The notes beneath the pieces were generated by a model. The model was not told the DNA's origin and did not search any database. It was given only the letters and a program-made list of their open reading frames with translations. Made by a program: the position numbers and the translations under genes. Below are positions 22,874 to 34,135 of a stretch of DNA of 64,000 nt, piece after piece. The stretch covers positions 3,162,001-3,226,000 of the forward strand of contig JBHGNT010000012.1 in NCBI GenBank assembly GCA_043228905.1, written 5' to 3'. The DNA is from Azolla caroliniana (lineage: Eukaryota > Polypodiophyta). Positions within the stretch are counted from its first letter, which is position 1. Every line of letters starts with the position of its first letter.

Positions 22874-23365
22874 TATCACATTCTAGACTCGAACCTCTTG
22901 ACTTTTAACACACACAGTACATTGTATTGTATTAACCATAAGTAAACTCTTGTGAACTGTCCAAATTTAGTTGTATATTGTAGAGTCTAGTGTATAGTAC
23001 ATTTGAGAATATTCTAGTCGTTAGTATATTCTAGAATTATTCTGTGGTATATTCTAAACGGGTATATATTCTTAAGATATTTCTAGAGTATATTCTAGAG
23101 ATATTCAATCTTGGAAATTGTATAAATACTTGTAACATCCTTGGTCCCTTTCAAGGAATTCAACACCAGTCATTGACACATCAATCTAGTATTCTCGTTT
23201 CGCCTCATCTTTGTCTCTTTGATCTTTATTTCTGTCTTCATGCCCTCATGTCGCCCACAACATCTAGAGTTCCTAGCCTCGTCACATCTAGCTCCAAGTT
23301 CATCCGTCGCTCATAGCCCCGTCATTCGTGCTTTGTTGTAATCCGTGATTAGTGTGTCTGTGACA
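22874..23365 (+). repeat. gypsy-2 left LTR
   Basis: About 492 bp. Pairs with 25262-26188 through shared blocks such as ATATTCTAGTCGTTAGTATATTC and CATCCTTGGTCCCTTTCAAGG. Its first dinucleotide has mutated to TA. Confidence 0.9.
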
Positions 23366-23399
23366 GTTTGAATCCCTTCCAACTGGGAGCATCACCCGT

Positions 23400-24260
23400 C
23401 TTCGTCATCGCCTTTGCTTTTAGATTTACCATCATCACCATCCTTGCTTTCGGAGTTACCGTCATCAACATCCTTGTCTTCGACGTCATTATTTTCAGCA
23501 CCTCTTAACCCAACCATCGTAGTCATCAACACTACTTGTGATCATTTTTTAGGTATAATTTTGCATCACGGTTTTGGTGAGGAGTGCTTTCGATCGCTCA
23601 CCTTCCTAGTTCCGGTGGGGGTCACAACCGCTCACTTTCCTGGTGGGGATCGTGTTTTCGATCAGGACTGCACATGGTCGCTCACGTCCGTTCATGTTCC
23701 AATTCTTCGTGAGGGCCACATGGTCGCTAACGCCCGTTCGTGTTCAGTTCTCGGTGAGGGCTGCATGGTCACTCACGTTCGTTTGTGTCCCAGTTCTCGG
23801 TGAGGGCCACATGGTTGCTCACGCGCGTTGGCGTTCGTGTTCCAACTCTCGGAGAGGATCAACATGGTCTCTCATGCCTATTTGTGTTCGTGTTCACTTT
23901 GAAGACCGCACATGTTCACTCACACCCATTGGTATTCGTGTTCCAGATCCTTGCGAGGATCGACATGGTCGCTGCCCGTTGATGGTCGTGTGCCAACTCT
24001 CGGCGAGGACCAACATGGTCTCTCATGCCCATTGGTGTTGGTTTTCCCCTTGAGGACCACACATGGTCACTCACGCCTGTTGGTATTTGTGTTCCAGTTC
24101 CTGCCGAGGACTGCACATGGTCGCTCATGCTCGTTGGTGTTCAATACCTCGTCTTCTGGAAGGGCTACTCCTTGTCTAGGATTTACAAAATACTTTGGAG
24201 GTGGTCTAAGATTTTCATCAACAATATCCACTTAAGCCAACGACCGGTGTCGTGAAGGAT
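23400..24260 (+). repeat. gypsy-2 interior, diverged GAGG(G/A)C-ACATGGTC-CTCA repeats
   Basis: The interior repeats a 50-75 bp phrase around GTGAGGGCCACATGGTCGCTCACG...TTCGTGTTCCA about nine times (for example near 23665, 23720, 23755, 23805, 23855, 23905, 23965, 24015, 24060 and 24115). Open frames here are repeat by-products and lack known domains. Confidence 0.6.
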
Positions 24261-24269
24261 TTGCTTCAC

Positions 24270-24520
24270 GATATAAAAATAAATTTAAATATTGAATTTA
24301 GTAATATTTCAAACACTTGAACCTACAACCTTATAAGCCAAGCACAATGTATATACCACTAGGGTAGGCTATTTGTTTTTAGAAATGTTATCAAGAATGT
24401 GCTTCACTATATAAGAATCAACTTAAATATTGTATTAAGTAAAATTGAGGGACTTGAACCCTCAACCTTGTATATCAAGCACAAAGCATACACCACTAAG
24501 CTAGGTTATTTGTTTTAGGG
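24270..24520. repeat. direct duplication of about 130 bp
   Basis: Two diverged copies of a unit running from CACTATATAAGAATCAACTTAAATATTG through ACTTGAACCCTCAACCTTGTATATCAAGCACAA to CACCACTAAGCTAGGTTATTTG lie at about 24270-24375 and 24402-24515. The CTTGAACCC...CACCACTAAGCTA phrase resembles the complement of tRNA B and A boxes. Confidence 0.6.
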
Positions 24521-24756
24521 TTATATCCATCATTATACTTATCCCAATACATGGGAGCTCAAATGAGCATGATGTCTATCATGCATCACATGCAATGCAT
24601 GTGCGCCAAATGGTGATCATGCATCAGATGTAACTCATGCATTACATGCATGCCATTACCATATGCATGGAAATACTTATAAAAAGAGGGGATAGGAAAA
24701 CAAAAGGGGATCAATCAAGGGAGAGAGGGAAAATAATACAATCAAGTAAAGAAGAC

Positions 24757-24811
24757 TAGCTCATTGGGTGGAGAACCTCTCGTTTCGAAGTTGAGGTCGA
24801 GGGTTCAAATC
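24757..24811 (+). repeat. tRNA-like (SINE-like) A and B boxes
   Basis: TAGCTCATTGGGTGG (24757-24771) and GGGTTCAAATC (24801-24811) match the pol III A and B boxes with the usual spacing. The flanking arms do not fold as a proper tRNA, so this is a tRNA-derived relic, not a tRNA gene. Confidence 0.35.
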
Positions 24812-25011
24812 AAGGGTCGGTATTGAAAAGATTCATCTTGCGATCAAGGATTGTAAAGTTGGTAAAATATTATATTTTTAATATACATCATGTTTATATC
24901 ATATACTCTTGTTCTTTGAATCATACTTTGTCTCAATCTTCTTTGTAGAATCATACTTTGTCTCAATCTTCTTTCTTGAATCATACATTGTCTCTATCTT
25001 TTATCTATGCT

Positions 25012-25013
25012 CG

Positions 25014-25090
<77 letters not shown>
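25012..25090. repeat. (CT)n(CA)n compound microsatellite
   Basis: A CT run followed by about 31 CA dinucleotides in the gypsy-2 interior. The His-Thr open frames across it are artefacts. Confidence 0.95.
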
Positions 25091-25091
<1 letters not shown>

Positions 25092-25261
25092 TACTTGTAA
25101 CTCTTCGTCTTACTATCCTTAACCATTCTATCATCACCATACAAGCCTTATTAAAACTTAAGTTTCTTCAACTCCCCTTAACCTTAGTCCCCGCGACTTC
25201 GCCGCACGAACCACAACTACCCCGACACCGGTTTAGGAAGGTGGCGTAAGAGGGGGGATAA

Positions 25262-26188
25262 TGTCACATTCTAGACTCAAACCTCTGACTTTTAACACAC
25301 AGTACATTATATTGTATTAACCATATGGAAACTCCTGTGATTTGTCCACATTCAATTATGAACTTGTATATATTGTAGAGTCTAGTGTATAGGACATTCG
25401 AGAATATTCTAGTCGTTAGTATATTCTAGAATTATTCTGTGGTATATTCTAAAGGAGTATATTCTCGAGATATTCAATCTCAGAAATTGTATAAATACTT
25501 GTAATGTTGAGAATCAAGCTCAACATAGTGCAATGTGAACACACCTTTTGAGAATCTATGATTACTCAAAGGTCAAGAGTCACACCACTACTCTCTACAC
25601 ATTAACTATGTGTCATAGAATCATATTCTATGACGCATAACTAATGAGTTACATATTCCCCATGACTATGAGTCTTCACATTTCTCAAGAGAGAGTGGTT
25701 GATGTAGTTAGTTAATAAAGAGAGAGGGTGACTATATATAAAGCACCCTCCTCATACTTCATACTAAGTCGGTTGTGACTCTTTGTAATGCTACATTTTG
25801 CATTTGCTATTCTACTTGTTAATATACACCTTCTTCATGAGTATTCCTTTTTCTATCTATCTTGTGTTCTCTCTTCTCTCCTCTAATTCCTCTCACACAT
25901 ACACATAACACACAATTCTTTCGCTACATACGAATCATACCCGATTCTTTACATGTAACATCCTTGGTCCCTTTCAAGGGATTCAACACTAGTCATTGAC
26001 ACATCAATCTAGTATTCTCGTTTTGCCTCATCTTTGTCTCCTTGATCTTTATTTCTATCTTCATGCCCTCATGTCGCTCACAACATCTAGAGTTCCTAGC
26101 CTCGTCACATCTAGCTCCAAGTTCATCCGTCACTCGTAGCCCCATCATCTGTGCTCCGTCCTAGTCCGCGCTTGGTCTATCTGTGACA
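25262..26188 (+). repeat. gypsy-2 right LTR (split by a solo LTR)
   Basis: Begins TGTCACATTCTAGACTC and ends CTATCTGTGACA. Its excess length over the left LTR is explained by the solo LTR at 25505-25953. Confidence 0.9.
25505..25953. mobile_element. solo LTR nested in the gypsy-2 right LTR
   Basis: A 449-bp sequence starting TGTTGAGAATCAAGC and ending CGATTCTTTACA. It is flanked by TGTAA on both sides (25500-25504 and 25954-25958). Removing it restores the continuity seen in the left LTR (ATACTTGTAACATCC). A TATATATAAAG TATA box lies near 25735. It is a product of LTR-LTR recombination of a third element. Confidence 0.9.
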
Positions 26189-26193
26189 TAAGC

Positions 26194-26406
26194 CTCATAT
26201 TTATACCTTTTCCTTGGCCCCTTGAATAGATGTGCCTTTCTAAAAGGCCCTCCATTCATTTGTTGTCCAAATCATGATAGTGCATGCACCCATCATTCCT
26301 TCTATCCAATCACATTAGTCCCATTTTTAACATTAGCAAACATACCCTTCACTTATCATTTTAAATATTAGTGATCTACCCTCACCTATGTTATGTGTAA
26401 ATAACA
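26194..26406 (-). repeat. gypsy-1 3' LTR, proximal part
   Basis: Continues the LTR interrupted at 22873. It matches the right LTR from about 31764 to 31973 (TAGATGTGCCTTTCTAAAAGG block) and ends at TTATGTGTAAATAACA. Confidence 0.9.
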
Positions 26407-26419
26407 TACTCTCCTACTT

Positions 26420-29400
26420 CAAAAGATTGCACTCTTGCAATATAAAGTGAGGAAATTGTGCCTTAAGAGTATGCTCGTGTTCCCATATGCCATCATCAAT
26501 AGGTTTATCCATCCATTTTCAGATCTTGAATAGCCGAATCTCTTTAGAATGTAAACGTTTAGTATGAGAATCAAGAATTTTTTAAGGAACACGAGGTTTG
26601 TAAGAAAAATCCTCTAATGTTACAAGATTCTGAATTGTGATGGTGTTATCACCAGAGCCTAAAAATGGTTTTAGACGGCTGACATGAAAAACAGGATGAA
26701 TACCAATGTTACGGGGTAAGGAAAGGTGATAAGCAAATGACCCAACTCGCTTAAGGATTTAAAATGTGCCACAATATCGTGGGGCCAACTTAGCGCACTT
26801 GACCTAGACAATGGCGTGGAGTCAGTAGGGACAAGCATTTTTTTTTTGACCGATAGTAAATGGACGAGGACGTTTCTCCTGATCAACATAAAATCGAGCA
26901 TGATCTTGACCTGTCTTGACATTTTCTTTGGCAATATGCAACATTTGGTCCATGTCTTGCAAAAAATTGCATGTACTGTCTAATGTATCACGATGAATCG
27001 TGACATCGACTGGGGCACGTGGCTGAAAACCATACATCAACATAAAAGGACTATATCCAGTGGATGTATGTTTAGAGCTATTATAGGCAAATTCTAAGAC
27101 AGGAAGGTATTACTCCCACTTAGAAGGGGTTTTTGCTACATTAGCTTGAAGTATGTCCATAATAATTTGATTAACTCGTTTAGTTTGTCCATCAGATTGA
27201 GGATGATCCGCAGAACTCATGCTCAACGTAGTTTCTAGTTTCTTAAAGACTTGAGTCCAAAAGTCACTAGTAAACTTGGAATCTCGATCACTAACAATAT
27301 CCATCGGTAATCCATAAAAACGAAATAACTCATCAACAAATTGATAAGCCAATTGTTGAGCGGTTACCATGGGTTTGGTAGGAATAAATCTAGCCAATTT
27401 TGTTAGTCTGTCAACGACAACCCAAATGACATCATGAACCCTTTGTGTACGAGGTAAACTAACAATAAAATCCATAGATACTTTCCCATTTGTTGTTGGG
27501 AATATCTAAGGGATGTAAGAGACCAACAGCTTTAAGTCGTTCCGACTTATTAATCTGACATTGTAAGCATTGAGTTATGTATTTATGCATGCCAGAGAGC
27601 ATCTTAGGCCAGAAAAAAGTACTCGAGATGAGAACGAATGTGTGTTGTATTCTAGGATGACCAAGAGATGGCGCATCATGACATTCATGAAGAATTTTCT
27701 GTTTTATGTTTGGTAAATCTGGAACACAAACCTTTCCACTACGGTTGAACAAACTGTTTGTAATGTGAAAGGTCGCCTTCGAGGGTAGCGTGCTAGTAAC
27801 GGCATCTAAACCAGATTTGGCTTTCGTCCAGTATTTTGAGAAATAACTGTTATCAAGGTATTTCCCTCGAAGGTGATCTAAAAGATCAGATTTTATTTTT
27901 GTGAAGCTAAGCATGTTAACTTCTTTAATGCGACTAAGAGCATCTGCAACGGTGTTCATAGAACCCTTGCGATACTGTATGGAAAAATCAAATTCTTGCA
28001 TAAGGTCAACCCAACGGCCTTTACGACCAACAAGATCTGGCTGGTCACAAAAATAATTCAATGATTGATGGTCTGCTGTAACCACAAATTTATTTCCATA
28101 GAGATAGTGCCTCCATGTTTTAAGTGCATGTATTACCGCAAACAACTCTTTCTCTTGAACCGAATACCATGATTGAGTAGCATCAATCTTCTTACTTTCA
28201 AAAGCAATAGGGCGACTGCCTTGATAAATAATGACACCAATAGCATAATCACTAGCATCGGTTTCGATTGGGAAAGGCTTAGAAGGGTCCGGTAATAGAA
28301 GAGTGGGAGCCTGACACAAATGCTCTTTGAGTGTCTCAAATGATTTGTCAAGTTGTTTATTCCATGCAATTGGTTTGATAGACTTATGTGGATGACCTTT
28401 TAAAAGGACAGTTAATGGCGTAGTCAATTTGGAATAATTATGAATTGATTTTCGTAAAAATCCAAAAAACCCTAAGAATGATCGCAGTTCACAAATATTA
28501 TGAGGAATGGGCCAAAGTTTAACTTTTTCAATACGAGAAGGTTCAATTTCAATGCCATTTTCCGTAATTAAATGACCTAGGTACATAATAGATTTTTGGA
28601 AAAAATCACATTTTGAATGTTTTGCATAGAAAGAGTTGTCACGCTACTTTTGCAAAACAAATCGAACATGTTGAACATGATCTTGCAAGGTACAACTATA
28701 TATTAAAATATCATCCAAAAAGACGACAACAAAATCATCGAGTTGATCTCGGAAAACGTCATTCATCGCTTGTTGAAATGTTGCTGGAGCATTAGTCAAC
28801 CCGAAAGGCATGGCTAAAAACTCATAATGGCCATAGCACGTACGAAAAGCGGTTTTAGGAATATCATCCTCGGCAATGCCAATATGATGATAACCTGTTC
28901 ATAAGTCAATTTTCATAAAATATCGGTCCCCATGCAAACGATCAATCAAATCATTGACACGAGGTAACATGTATGCATTTTTAATTGTCATTTTATTCAA
29001 ACAGCGATAATTGATACACATTCGCCATGAACCTTCCTTCTTCTTAACTAATAGAACTGGCGCATCCCAAGGTGATTTACTATACCTAATGTGGCCCATA
29101 CTCAAGTATTCCTTAAGTTGTTTAGCGATCTCATTCTCTTCTAATCGACTAAGTCAGTAAGGTGGAATGCTCAAAGGAGCAGCACCGGGGATGAGTTCAA
29201 TTTGATGGTCCACATTACGTTTTGGTGGTAAATTAAGCGTCAATTCGTTAGGAAACACGTCTAAAATAGAGTCGAGTAATCGTTGTTCATAATGTGGTAA
29301 TTATGTGGCGTCAATATTAAAATAATAAAATTGAAGTGTAGGATCAATTACACACGAATTAATGAACTAGAATACTGACTTAAAGATTTAGAAGACACAA

Positions 29401-30771
29401 ATGAACGAGAAGGAAGTTCAGAACATTGAATAAAATGTTTACAATTATTACGTTCAAATGTGATTGAGTGATTAACCCAATCTATGGACAAAGAAGGGTT
29501 TTTATTAAAAAACCATGGGTATCCTTAAATGACATCTGTGGATTGTAGTTTCATAACATGAAAGTCAAGCTTGTCCAAATAGGTGTCTATTTGAATTAGC
29601 TATTGACAAACAATGCCACTGATGTATTGAACGCTTCCATTTGCCATGTGAACTTGATAGATATGATCACTTGTGTTTATGTGGAGTTCCATTTGCTACA
29701 CAAAGTGATCATTAGGAAAATTGTGAGAACTACTGGAATCAAACAAGAAATGTGCTTGTGTTCCATTGATATACCCGACTGCTCGGAGTAAATCATTAGG
29801 TCCAAGTAAATGTGAAGGAAAAGTGCATTTACATGAACTTAAGTGGTTGTTATGAACTTCAACAACATCAAAAGACTCACCCGTGTGACTCGTAGATTTG
29901 TCTTGAGGAGGGATGTTCATTGACCTCCTCTCAAGACGACAGGTATCCTTTGTGTGGCCTCGCTTCATGCAATATGCACAAAAGAGGTTCGGTTTCTAGG
30001 AGTCACGGTCAAGAGTGTCACTGGATTGCTTACGTTTCCCAATGAACTTGACATTTGGAGTTTTGGCGAACTCAGGTTTATTGTGGTCTTTCTTGGAAGT
30101 CCTATGGTACCGACCTACAATGTTGAGGGCTTCCTCGAAAGTTGTGGGCTCCTTGTCATGGACGATCCAATGGTAATCCTCATTGGGAATACCATTCAAA
30201 AAGCAAACAACAAACCATTTCTCACCCGTAAGTCTCGATTTTTAGGTCTGGGTCTGAGCATGATGCACATAATCCTCGAGAGAGGTAAATGACTTACTCG
30301 ACAACATGAGCAAGTGTTGCACTTGTTTAGTTTGAGAAGGTGGTTGCAAAAACTGTTTCTTAAAAACATCAACGAAACCTTCCCAAGTTGTGGGTAAGTT
30401 CTTTGCCGTCCTTAGGCCGCACCACCAAGTAGCAACTCGGCCACCTAACTCACGGCCGACATAACCAATTTTTACAACATCGGGGTTGGGGTGGAGCTGA
30501 AAGTGAGACTTCCAACGACCAAGCCAAGTGCTAATGACCTCCTCGGTTCTTTCTTTCTTATCTCCCTTGAATGGCGTTACTTGGATTCAATAGTCAATTC
30601 TTGGAATTTCTTTTTGAATGCCATATTGGCCTGCCTCATTTCGGCCAATTGTTTCAAGGTAGTAGTGAGCAATTGCTCAATAGTGATCTCAACTTGTGTG
30701 CGAGATGCGGATTGGAGTTGAGAGGTCTCAGTCGGAGAGATCGCTCCAATAGTGTTCAAAACTTGTTCCAT
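26420..30771 (-). pseudogene. decayed gypsy-1 gag-pol
   Basis: Domains read right to left on the minus strand, split by many stops and frameshifts. They are gag (30771 to about 30000), a zinc knuckle CAYCMKRGHTKDTC (about 29985-29930), a protease-like remnant where DSGA has become DSSS (about 29720), reverse transcriptase (29105-28590, with [13 protein letters not shown] near 28740), RNase H (TDASDYAIGVIIY), an H2C2 integrase zinc finger (HECHDAPSLGHP...CLQCQINK) and an integrase core (27475-27110). The catalytic glutamate of the GQTERVNQ motif is now lysine (GQTKRVNQ). A chromodomain-like end (FKIWKWMDKPIDDGIWEHE) lies near 26560-26440. It cannot encode functional protein. Confidence 0.88.
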
Positions 30772-31498
30772 GATGCAAGCTGTGGGTATGCAATATAATT
30801 AAGGAGGTTCATAAAATACACAAGCAAAATGAATGCTTGAAATTTTGATTGTAAGAACTTTACCAAGAAAGCATCTCACGTCTTTACCCCTCCTGACATA
30901 TCAGATGTGATTTGAGATCGGATAACTATGGTAACACTATGGTGTTTTAAAAACCATGAGGGAAAACTTAGCTAAGATGTCTTTCTCGGATCTCTATCTT
31001 GAATAATCATGGCAGCTCCCTGAGGCTCAACCATGGTTCTAACATTAACGTAGTTTCCTAGTTAGCCTTATATTAGAATGCCAACCCAACATGTATTGAT
31101 ATGGTCGAGAAAGTGTATTACGTGAAAAAACAAGTGCACTCGCAAGTAATATTCTAGTCTAGCAAGTAACAAGCAAATGTTATGATAAAAACGATAAAAT
31201 AAGGCCATGAGTTGAGTGTGTGCGATTAGTGCAAACACGCTCGTCCTGATGCACAATAATTAAAATCTTGGCATGGTAGAAAGTAGAAAGAAAGAAAATA
31301 AAATGTAATACAAATTTGATTCGACCAAGAAGAACACATCATAGAAAAGGAGAGAGAGATCGAGAAAGAAGAATACCGGGTTAAGAATGTTGTTTTGATC
31401 CTATGAAGAGCATGACGAGCCTTGTTAGATCCCCATCACTCACATGCAAAAAACATCAAAACAACAAAACAAAATGTTAGTAAATGCTCTGATAGCAC

Positions 31499-31973
31499 TG
31501 TTAAGAGTCTATTACTAATCAATAGAAAACAACTAAAGTAAAAGAAGGAAAAAAGATTGGATAGAAGAACCCGTTCCACCCGACCACCCCCGAGCTATGA
31601 TCTAGACATAGCCAACCTACCACCGACGTCCCATACCGCCGGATATTAGGATGACTAATACCTTGCAAGAGATAAACATGATCGTCGTGAAGAAAGCCTA
31701 GCCTGCACCACCGGTGTCTAAGACAACAACCTTCCGACGTGATGTTCTTATGGGGGTAGATAAGCCTCATAATTATACCTTTTCCTAGGCCCCTTGAATA
31801 GATGTGCCTTTCTAAAAGGCTCTCCATTCATTGGTTGTCCAAATCATGATAGTGCATGCACCCATCATTCCTTCTACCAATCACATTAGTCCCCTTTTTA
31901 ACATTAGTGAACATACCCTTCACTTATGTAAATATTAGTGACCTACCCCCACCTACGTTATGTGTACATAACA
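31499..31973 (-). repeat. gypsy-1 5' LTR
   Basis: 475 bp. Begins (plus strand) TGTTAAGAGTCTATTAC and ends TGTGTACATAACA. It is uninterrupted and pairs with 22619-22873 plus 26194-26406. Confidence 0.92.
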
Positions 31974-31978
31974 GAACA

Positions 31979-32383
31979 ATAGTCGAAAGGTCGGAAGGAC
32001 AAAGACAAAATTAGAATATGAAAAGGACGGAAATTAATATAATGTATTTTGCCAAGTATAAAATATAGTAAGTTAGTTATAGGCTAATTTTGTTGTAGTT
32101 CATGCTGAATAAGGCACGTGTAATCTTGGAAGAGAGATTCTCAGATCACCTATAAAAAGAGACCGGGACGGGAGTATTTGCTGTTTCGACTACATCGTGT
32201 CGTAAGTTTTTGTAGCTGTCTCTGTGTGGAATGTTCGAAACTTCAAGTATGGTCTCTGTTGCACAAGCTGTATTGCATCTAATAGTTGATCATAAGTATA
32301 TCATAGTAACTAGTTTGGGTGAAAAACTAGCGTCGATCAATCCATCTCTTCACCACAAATCTTTTGACAGAACGTTCAGAGTC
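31979..32383. other. host or older LTR-like sequence between gypsy-1 and gypsy-3
   Basis: Contains a promoter-like CCTATAAAAAGAGACC near 32150 and no coding domain. Before the insertions it was continuous with 22056-22618 on the left and 43766 onward on the right. Confidence 0.4.
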
Positions 32384-32825
32384 TGTCATGATATGGCAAG
32401 ACTCGAACCCATGACCTTATGCTACATGGGTCGAGCTCTTGACCATCAGACTATACATTGTAATATGTAGAATATTATTTTCTTTTATATTTTATTATAG
32501 AAAATTGATGTATATTCCAGATTTCTCTGGAACAATCTAGAAACTTCAGGAGTATTCCTTAGAACACTATAAAAGGAGGGACAAGGCATTATTTCGAAGC
32601 AAATCGGTTCAACGCCAGTCTTAAGCCTCCTAGCTACTGTACATTTTCTTCACAGAATATATATCTTTTCTTATCATCACTGTCTCTCTCTCTCTCTCTC
32701 TCTCTCGATCTCTCTCTCCCTCCCTCTCACTCACTCTTTCCTTCTCTCGAGAGTTCTTCACCTCTCTTAGTACTAATACTTCTTTTAGTACTAATTCCTT
32801 CTCTGTCTTAGTACTGTTCCTAACA
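32384..32825 (+). repeat. gypsy-3 5' LTR
   Basis: 442 bp, with a TATA box (CACTATAAAAGGAGG near 32566) and a (CT)n tract at 32681-32705 that is longer than in the 3' copy. It is otherwise nearly identical to 43334-43765. Confidence 0.93.
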
Positions 32826-32945
32826 GTTTGAACCGATTTGGTCCTACCTTCCGTCTCTCTCATTTCCTACTAATCTCTTATTCCTCTTTTCTTTCATCCC
32901 ACTGTTAGCGCTGAAGAATATCAATCTGTTTTCTCGGAATTTCAA

Positions 32946-33900
32946 TGCTTGAAAGAGAAGTTCCATGCTTCGGAACAAGAAAACCAACGGTTGCTGGGGG
33001 ATCTTCAACAAATCTCCTTAGAAAAGCAACAAACGCAACAACAGCATGGGGAACTTGCGTTACGCGTGCAACAACTCGAAGCAACCATCGTAGCGATGCA
33101 ACAACAAGGGCCCGGAACACGAGGGATTCATAAAGAACCCAAGATTGGCCTTCCCACGAAGTTCGATGGAACGCGATCGCAGTTGAGAGGGTTCCTTAAC
33201 CAAGTACGATTAGTTATTCAAATGCATCCTTCTTGATATCCCACCGATGCATCACGAGTGGGTTTAGTAGGCACTTTGTTAAGTGGCTCAGCGTTGGCAT
33301 GGTTCGCTCCACTATTGGAAAAGGAATCTCCGTTAGGGCACAATTTTGAAGAGTTTCTAGGTGAGTTTAAAGCATGTTTCGGAGATACTGACAACATCAG
33401 GACCGCAATCAACAAAATTCAGCGATTACGCCAAGGTGACCGTCCAGCCTCTGCATATGTTGCAGATTTTCGCCTACTCGCCGCTGATATCCCTTGGGAT
33501 GATCAAGCGTTGATGGAGCAATTCCGTTATGGTTTACGCAACGACGTCAAGGATTTACTCTTGACCTTCCCCGAAGAGCCAAAGTCCTTAACGGAAGCAA
33601 TCAGTCGCGCGGTGAGATGTGACAACCGCCTCTTTGAGCGACGTTCGGAACGACAGCTACAGATGCTGAGGGCAAGATCAGAGCCCACCTACACCTCAGT
33701 GGTAGCAAGACCTTTCCCGAGGGAGTCATATAATACGCCTCCAACGAATACTCCGACTCCGATGGAGATTGACACTACACGTCGTTGAGGGCCATTATCC
33801 GAAGAAGAAAAGCGGCGACGCCGTACAAATCGACTATGTCTTTACTGCGGTGGACCAGGACATATTGCAATAAATTTCCCCCATAGGCCAAGAAGACAGG
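32946..33900 (+). pseudogene. gypsy-3 gag (disrupted)
   Basis: A coiled-coil N-terminus (KEKFHASEQENQRLLGDLQQ) leads into a retrotransposon gag domain (PTKFDGTRSQLRGFLNQV; ALAWFAPLLEKESPL; ADFRLLAADIPWDD) and ends at a zinc knuckle, CLYCGGPGHIAINF. The last zinc-binding Cys of the knuckle is Phe. In-frame stops at about 33234 and 33786 break it. Confidence 0.85.
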
Positions 33901-34135
33901 TAAACCAAATAGTCGCTAGTTCTAATTGTACTAAACCTGAGCCTATTTCAGTAGGGATATTTGATAGTCCTAATAGTACTAATAGCCCAGATCTAGCGAA
34001 CAAATTTGATATCCTTAGTCAGTTAGAAGAAGAGTTAAACGACTAAGTCCAGCCAAAATAGGAGTCGTTTGGTTGGACAACCCTAGATCTGTGTAGCCCA
34101 TTAGTGGTTCCATTCCCTCTAAGCAAGTTAGTGAT

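Larger units (their letters stand above)
22874..26188 (+). mobile_element. gypsy-2, non-coding LTR element nested in the gypsy-1 3' LTR
   Basis: It is flanked by TAAGC on both sides (22869-22873 and 26189-26193). Its LTRs (T(A/G)TCACATTCTAGACTC ... CTGTGACA) are at 22874-23365 and 25262-26188. A gypsy-type purine tract, AAGAGGGGGGATAA, sits directly before the right LTR, and GTTTGAATCCC follows the left one. The same 3' tract ends gypsy-5, so the two are probably related. No gag or pol domain is recognisable in the roughly 1.9-kb interior, so this is a non-autonomous or heavily deleted element. The plus orientation follows from the purine tract. Confidence 0.9.
22619..31973 (-). mobile_element. 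Ty3/gypsy retrotransposon gypsy-1 (decayed, contains nested insertions)
   Basis: A minus-strand LTR element flanked by the target duplication GAACA (22614-22618 and 31974-31978). The 5' LTR is 31499-31973. The 3' LTR spans 22619-26406 but is split by gypsy-2. Inside the 5' LTR the minus strand reads GTGCTATCAGAGC, a near match to the initiator tRNA-Met primer site. A purine-rich AAGTAGGAGAG tract adjoins the 3' LTR. Gag-pol is full of stops. Confidence 0.92.

Noticed and set aside
24757-24811. Functional tRNA gene
   Set aside because: Only the A and B boxes are present. The acceptor, anticodon and T arms do not pair.
26420-30771. Endogenous pararetrovirus, since the pol order could fit
   Set aside because: Paired LTRs, a GAACA target duplication, a tRNA-Met type primer site, an integrase core and a chromodomain-like end identify a Ty3/gypsy retrotransposon. 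No movement or coat protein motifs are seen.
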